Assembly: GCA_026770585.1 (NCBI GenBank) | Contig: MU646479.1 | Location: 428,283-443,066, forward strand | Origin: Baffinella frigidus | Lineage: Eukaryota > Cryptophyceae > Cryptomonadales > Baffinellaceae | Direction: 5' to 3' | DNA: 14,784 nt | The notes under the pieces: model-generated | Told to the model about the DNA's origin: nothing | What the model saw: only the letters and a program-made list of their open reading frames with translations | The model's database searches: none | Shown: positions 12,355-14,784 of the stretch, piece after piece | Position numbering within the stretch: the stretch's first letter is position 1 | How the letters are laid out: each line of letters begins with the position of its first letter | Translations under genes and position numbers: made by a program

Positions 12355-12745
12355 TCGATCTCGCCGCTCTCGCCTGACATCGACTGGTCATTCCCACCCT
12401 GTTCTTGGAGCCGTTGACACGTTCTTGGAGCAATTTTTACCACTTTCTTGGAGCTATTTGTCACCCCGTTTTTGGAGCCGTCACCCCGTTCTTGGAGCAA
12501 TTTTTGGCCCCGTTCTTGGAGCCGTTGTCCCGTTTTTGGAGCCGTTACCCCGTTCTTGGAGCAATTTGTTGCCCCGTTCTTGGAGCCGTTGTCCCGTTTT
12601 TGGAGCCGTTACCCCGTTCTTGGAGCAATTTGTTGCCCCGTTCTTGGAGCCGTTGTCCCGTTCTTGGAGCCGTTACCCCGTTCTTGGAGCCGTTTGTCAA
12701 CTTTGCCGCTCTCGCAAGTTATCGACGGGTCCTGCTCCTCATCCT
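12355..12745 (+). repeat. 20-bp minisatellite block 2, higher-order
   Basis: About 14 units at 12399-12694. Variants ccgttaccccgttcttggag, ccgttgtcccgtttttggag and a 24-base form caatttgttgccccgttctt plus ggag alternate in a higher-order pattern of about 64 bp. Since 20 is not a multiple of 3 and the unit lacks stops, all three + frames stay open, which explains the overlapping EPLPRSW/RYPVLGA reads. Confidence 0.92.
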
Positions 12746-12770
12746 GAAACCTCAATCTCCATCCTGCTTC

Positions 12771-12951
12771 CACACGAGAATGCTAGAGGGGCCTGTTTAA
12801 ACCCGAGATATAGCCTTTGTGCAGTAACTTGCATTGCCTTGAGAGCCATTCCACCCCAAAATAGGCCAGACGCGAGGTTCAAACACCCTATCCTGGTACA
12901 AATGTTTACAACCCCACATGTAAATAGGCCCCTCTAACATTCTCATGTGCG
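12771..12951. mobile_element. MITE-like element, arms GAGAATGYTAGAGGGGCCT
   Basis: Left cacacgagaatgctagaggg and right complement cgcacatgagaatgttagag pair over about 35 bp to gcct-ttta. If TA at 12784-12785 and 12935-12936 is the target, the element is 12786-12934; but arm identity extends outside TA, so the true ends may be near 12771 and 12951. Inside, tttgtgcagtaacttgcatt resembles the 134-bp MITE core. Confidence 0.75.
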
Positions 12952-12976
12952 TCTCTGAAGAGAGGGAACGCGCGTT

Positions 12977-13229
12977 GGTTACGGACCGAACACACCATGG
13001 CCACCATGTATTCCCTTCCGTCAAGGCCTTGTACGACTAGGACCCAAACATCAGTCGTGCCGAGGACTCTCAATCGGGCCGTGTGCCGTGCGACTCAATC
13101 AGAGGAGTTCCCGTATGGAACCCTCTGGTTGACTGGTTTCATGGAACCAGATCTCTTTCCGAGCCGAAGAAGATCCAAACGCTCAAGACAGGGAATACAT
13201 GGTGGCCATGCTGGTTTCGGTCCGTAACA
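12977..13229. repeat. 42-bp inverted repeat pair of repeat family D
   Basis: gttacggaccgaa and catggccaccatgtattccc at 12977-13018 recur inverted at 13187-13229. An ORF from 12997 begins inside one arm. Confidence 0.85.
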
Positions 13230-13485
13230 AAAGCGTCCGCGTGACCGGTCACGCGGACGCCGAAGCCAACTGTCCGAGGTGACTGCCTTGGCAGTCCCCT
13301 GTTGTGCTGGTTTCGATCCGTAACAAAGTTGATCTCATTTCCCGTATGAACCAGGTCGCTGTCGGACCCAAACGCGGTCCAGACGCTCAAGACAGGGAAT
13401 ACAGGGTGGTTTTGATTCGTAATAACAGCATTCTCCTCTCATTTCCCGTATGGACCCAGGTCGATTTCGGACCCAAAGGCGCCGG
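13131..13485 (+). repeat. Repeat family D
   Basis: Units carry cccgtatg-aaccaggtcg, ct-tcggacccaaa-gcg, ccagacgctcaagacaggga and tggtttcgatccgtaac in that order. Copies start near 13131, 13339, 13440, 14028 and 14145 with changing gaps. No coding assignment; frames on either strand contain frameshifts between copies. Confidence 0.85.
13233..13260. other. Perfect 28-bp GC-rich palindrome
   Basis: gcgtccgcgtgacc and its exact complement, centred on ACC|GGT. A second copy with one mismatch is at 13697-13724, and the flank ggcttcggcgtccgcg shows the two copies are inverted relative to each other. Nearby, gactgcc/ggcagtc forms another short hairpin at 13279-13294. Confidence 0.9.
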
Positions 13486-13499
13486 TAGGCCAATAAGGC

Positions 13500-13541
13500 C
13501 CTTGAGCCTTGAGTTGAGTGATACACAAGTCTATGGGCCTT
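13500..13541 (+). repeat. Dispersed repeat, copy at 14288-14326
   Basis: cttgagccttgagttgagtg then atacacaagtctatgggcc here; a similar attgagcctttagttgagtg at 14288. Both are downstream of family D units. Confidence 0.7.
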
Positions 13542-13603
13542 GAGAAACTTAAGAAACGGACCGATCATTGGCCAATTCAGGAGCAGCTAACTTGCACGAT
13601 TGA

Positions 13604-13791
13604 CGCTCAAGGCGCTCTTCTCTCTTCGGGAGATGATGTGATGGTGGACGTCAGACATCACCTGACAAGGCAGTCACGACCGACCGTCTGGCTTCGGCGT
13701 CCGCGTGACCGGTCACGCGGGCGCTCAAGAGCCTGCCGGCGGGGCTGTTCCACGCTCAAGGCGCTCTTCTCTCTTCGGGAGATGATGTGAT
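13604..13791 (+). repeat. 40-bp direct repeat around palindrome copy 2
   Basis: cgctcaaggcgctcttctct then cttcgggagatgatgtgatg occurs at 13604-13643 and 13752-13791, spaced about 148 bp, with the palindrome at 13697-13724 in between. A shortened form cacgctcaaggctctcttcg is at 14199. Confidence 0.9.
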
Positions 13792-13792
13792 G

Positions 13793-13935
13793 CCACACAG
13801 TGGGCTACGGACCATGCATCAAAAGCCAACTTACCATGTGGGCAGTTAACTTCAAGGATGTTCTGATGCAAATTTGGGCACGTTACCGCTAAATCTAGGG
13901 GTCCCGAAACCCTCGACGCCCACTGTATTGTGTGG
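13793..13935. mobile_element. Possible diverged relative of the element at 11572
   Basis: The left end ccacacagtgggctacgg matches the terminus at 11572; the right side gcccactgtattgtgtgg is complementary to it with a short insertion. Arms are only about 13 bp, so the call is tentative. Confidence 0.4.
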
Positions 13936-14027
13936 GTCCCACACATCAGAGGGTACACATCTCATACAGGAAATGTCCGATCAAAGGATTTCTGATTGCG
14001 GGATGAAACCTCTGATTGACGGGTTTC

Positions 14028-14215
14028 ATGGCACCAGATCGCTTTCGGACCCAACGGAAAACTGAGTCCTCTTGCCCGGTCAGCTAAAATAGACGGCTTG
14101 TCTTGTGGAAATACATATAGTAAAGATTTGCCGGGCAACTCAATCTGAGGATTTCCGGTATGGTGCCAGGTCGCTTTCGGACCCAAAGGCGATCCACACG
14201 CTCAAGGCTCTCTTC
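14028..14215 (+). repeat. Repeat family D, further copies
   Basis: tttcatggcaccagatcgct followed by ttcggacccaa at 14028-14058 and tatggtgccaggtcgctttc followed by ggacccaaaggcg at 14158-14192. gccg-gcaactcaatc at about 14132 matches 13085. Confidence 0.8.
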
Positions 14216-14348
14216 GGGAGCCCAGGAGCCCTCATTCTCAGCGACAAGGACCGCGCAGGTCTCTATCTTCTTCTCTCCTGTATTACTATTGAGCCTTTAG
14301 TTGAGTGATCCAAAAGTCAATGCGCCTTATGATAGGTCTGTATACCCT

Positions 14349-14784
14349 CCTCTCCCATAAACTAAACCCTTAACCCTAGACCATAAACCCTGAACGCTAA
14401 AACCAACCTCCTACCCCCTACCCCCTAAACCATAAAGTTCAAACCTCAAACCCTAAACCCCAAACCCCACAACCCAAACCCTAAACCCTAAACCCCTAAC
14501 CGCTGGGCTCTCTCTGCAAGGCTGGAGCCTCTCCCCACGCTCCTCTCCCAATCCTAACCCCTCCACCCTAACCCCTAAACCCCAAACCCAACACCCCAAA
14601 CTCTAAACCCTAAACCCTTTTTCCCAGGGCTCTCCCTGCAAGGCTGGAGCCTCTCCCCGCGCTCCTCTTCACACCCTAAACCCTGAACCCCAACCCCTAA
14701 CCCCCAACCCCCAAACCCCAACCCCCAAACCCCAAACCCCTATCCCCTATCCCCTATCCCCTATCCCCTATCCCCTATCCCCTA
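14349..14784 (+). repeat. Telomere-like array running off the window
   Basis: Degenerate CCCTAAA/CCCCAAA heptamers, ending in a more regular (CCCCTAT)n from about 14736. Two insertions of a 42-bp unit (gggctctctctgcaaggctg then gagcctctcccc-cgctcct) interrupt it at 14505-14547 and 14627-14668. Whether this is a subtelomere cannot be told, since similar arrays are internal elsewhere. Confidence 0.93.

Noticed and set aside
12047-12937. Overlapping EPLPRSW/RYPVLGA proteins
   Set aside because: A 20-bp unit lacking stops keeps all three frames open. Not evidence of coding.
12997-13227. Plastid transit peptide ORF beginning MATMYSLPSRPC
   Set aside because: It looks transit-peptide-like, but its start lies inside a 42-bp repeat arm that recurs inverted at 13187-13229, and the rest runs through repeat family D. 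Kept only as a remote possibility.
14349-14784. True chromosome end
   Set aside because: Heptamers are degenerate, interrupted by other units, and equally long arrays occur internally in both orientations. The window end alone proves nothing.

Overview
This window looks like nuclear DNA of a single-celled eukaryote, most likely a microalga. There are no prokaryotic-style operons. Coding pieces are short, GC-rich exons bounded by AG/GT splice-like sites. Between them lie plant/algal-type telomere-like repeats (CCCTAAA and variants), short terminal-inverted-repeat elements (MITEs), minisatellites, (GA)n/(CT)n tracts and exon fragments. The density of CCCTAAA-type repeats inside introns recalls green-algal (prasinophyte-like) or dinoflagellate-like genomes. 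That is a guess from texture; I have no marker gene for taxonomy.

The main gene is a split member of the RmlC (dTDP-4-dehydrorhamnose 3,5-epimerase) cupin family on the + strand. Five exon-like blocks follow in the correct order, all phase 0: 6025-6186, 7076-7126, 7735-7791, 8876-8971 and 10516-10581. Together they cover the family from the N-terminus through the GDARG, RGMHFQ, GKLIRVV and GSxTFGKAV motifs to PPGFANG and EYFCTG. The C-terminal part was not found. Introns hold MITEs and telomere-like arrays, plus repeated broken copies of the neighbouring exons, so it is unclear whether the gene is alive.

On the - strand at 2.8-4.4 kb a second, unrecognised exon (translation containing TVLGPATVYLTSGG) occurs about nine times in varying completeness. 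Its three best copies differ by indels of 3 or 6 bases. A short - strand ORF at 5488-5631 begins with a convincing signal peptide and might be the first exon of the same gene; that link is inference.

Layout: 1-1200 GA repeat and weak dispersed repeats; 1209-1574 a 24-bp minisatellite; 1749-1931 MITE; 2037-2235 tetranucleotide repeat; 2275-3085 dispersed repeats and a MITE; 2802-4387 unknown-exon array; 4193-4618 two 134-bp MITEs; 4622-5410 repeat mosaic; 5488-5631 signal-peptide ORF; 6025-10796 RmlC-family gene with its exon copies; 11080-12000 dispersed repeats with a cleanly inserted MITE; 12041-12694 a 20-bp minisatellite; 12771-12951 MITE; 12977-14326 a complex repeat family with GC-rich palindromes; 14349-14784 telomere-like DNA running off the window.

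The most notable theme is that two unrelated genes show the same behaviour: exon ends together with their splice-site context have been copied repeatedly into the surrounding introns, often next to telomere-like repeats. I saw no tRNA, rRNA, CRISPR or virus-like gene.
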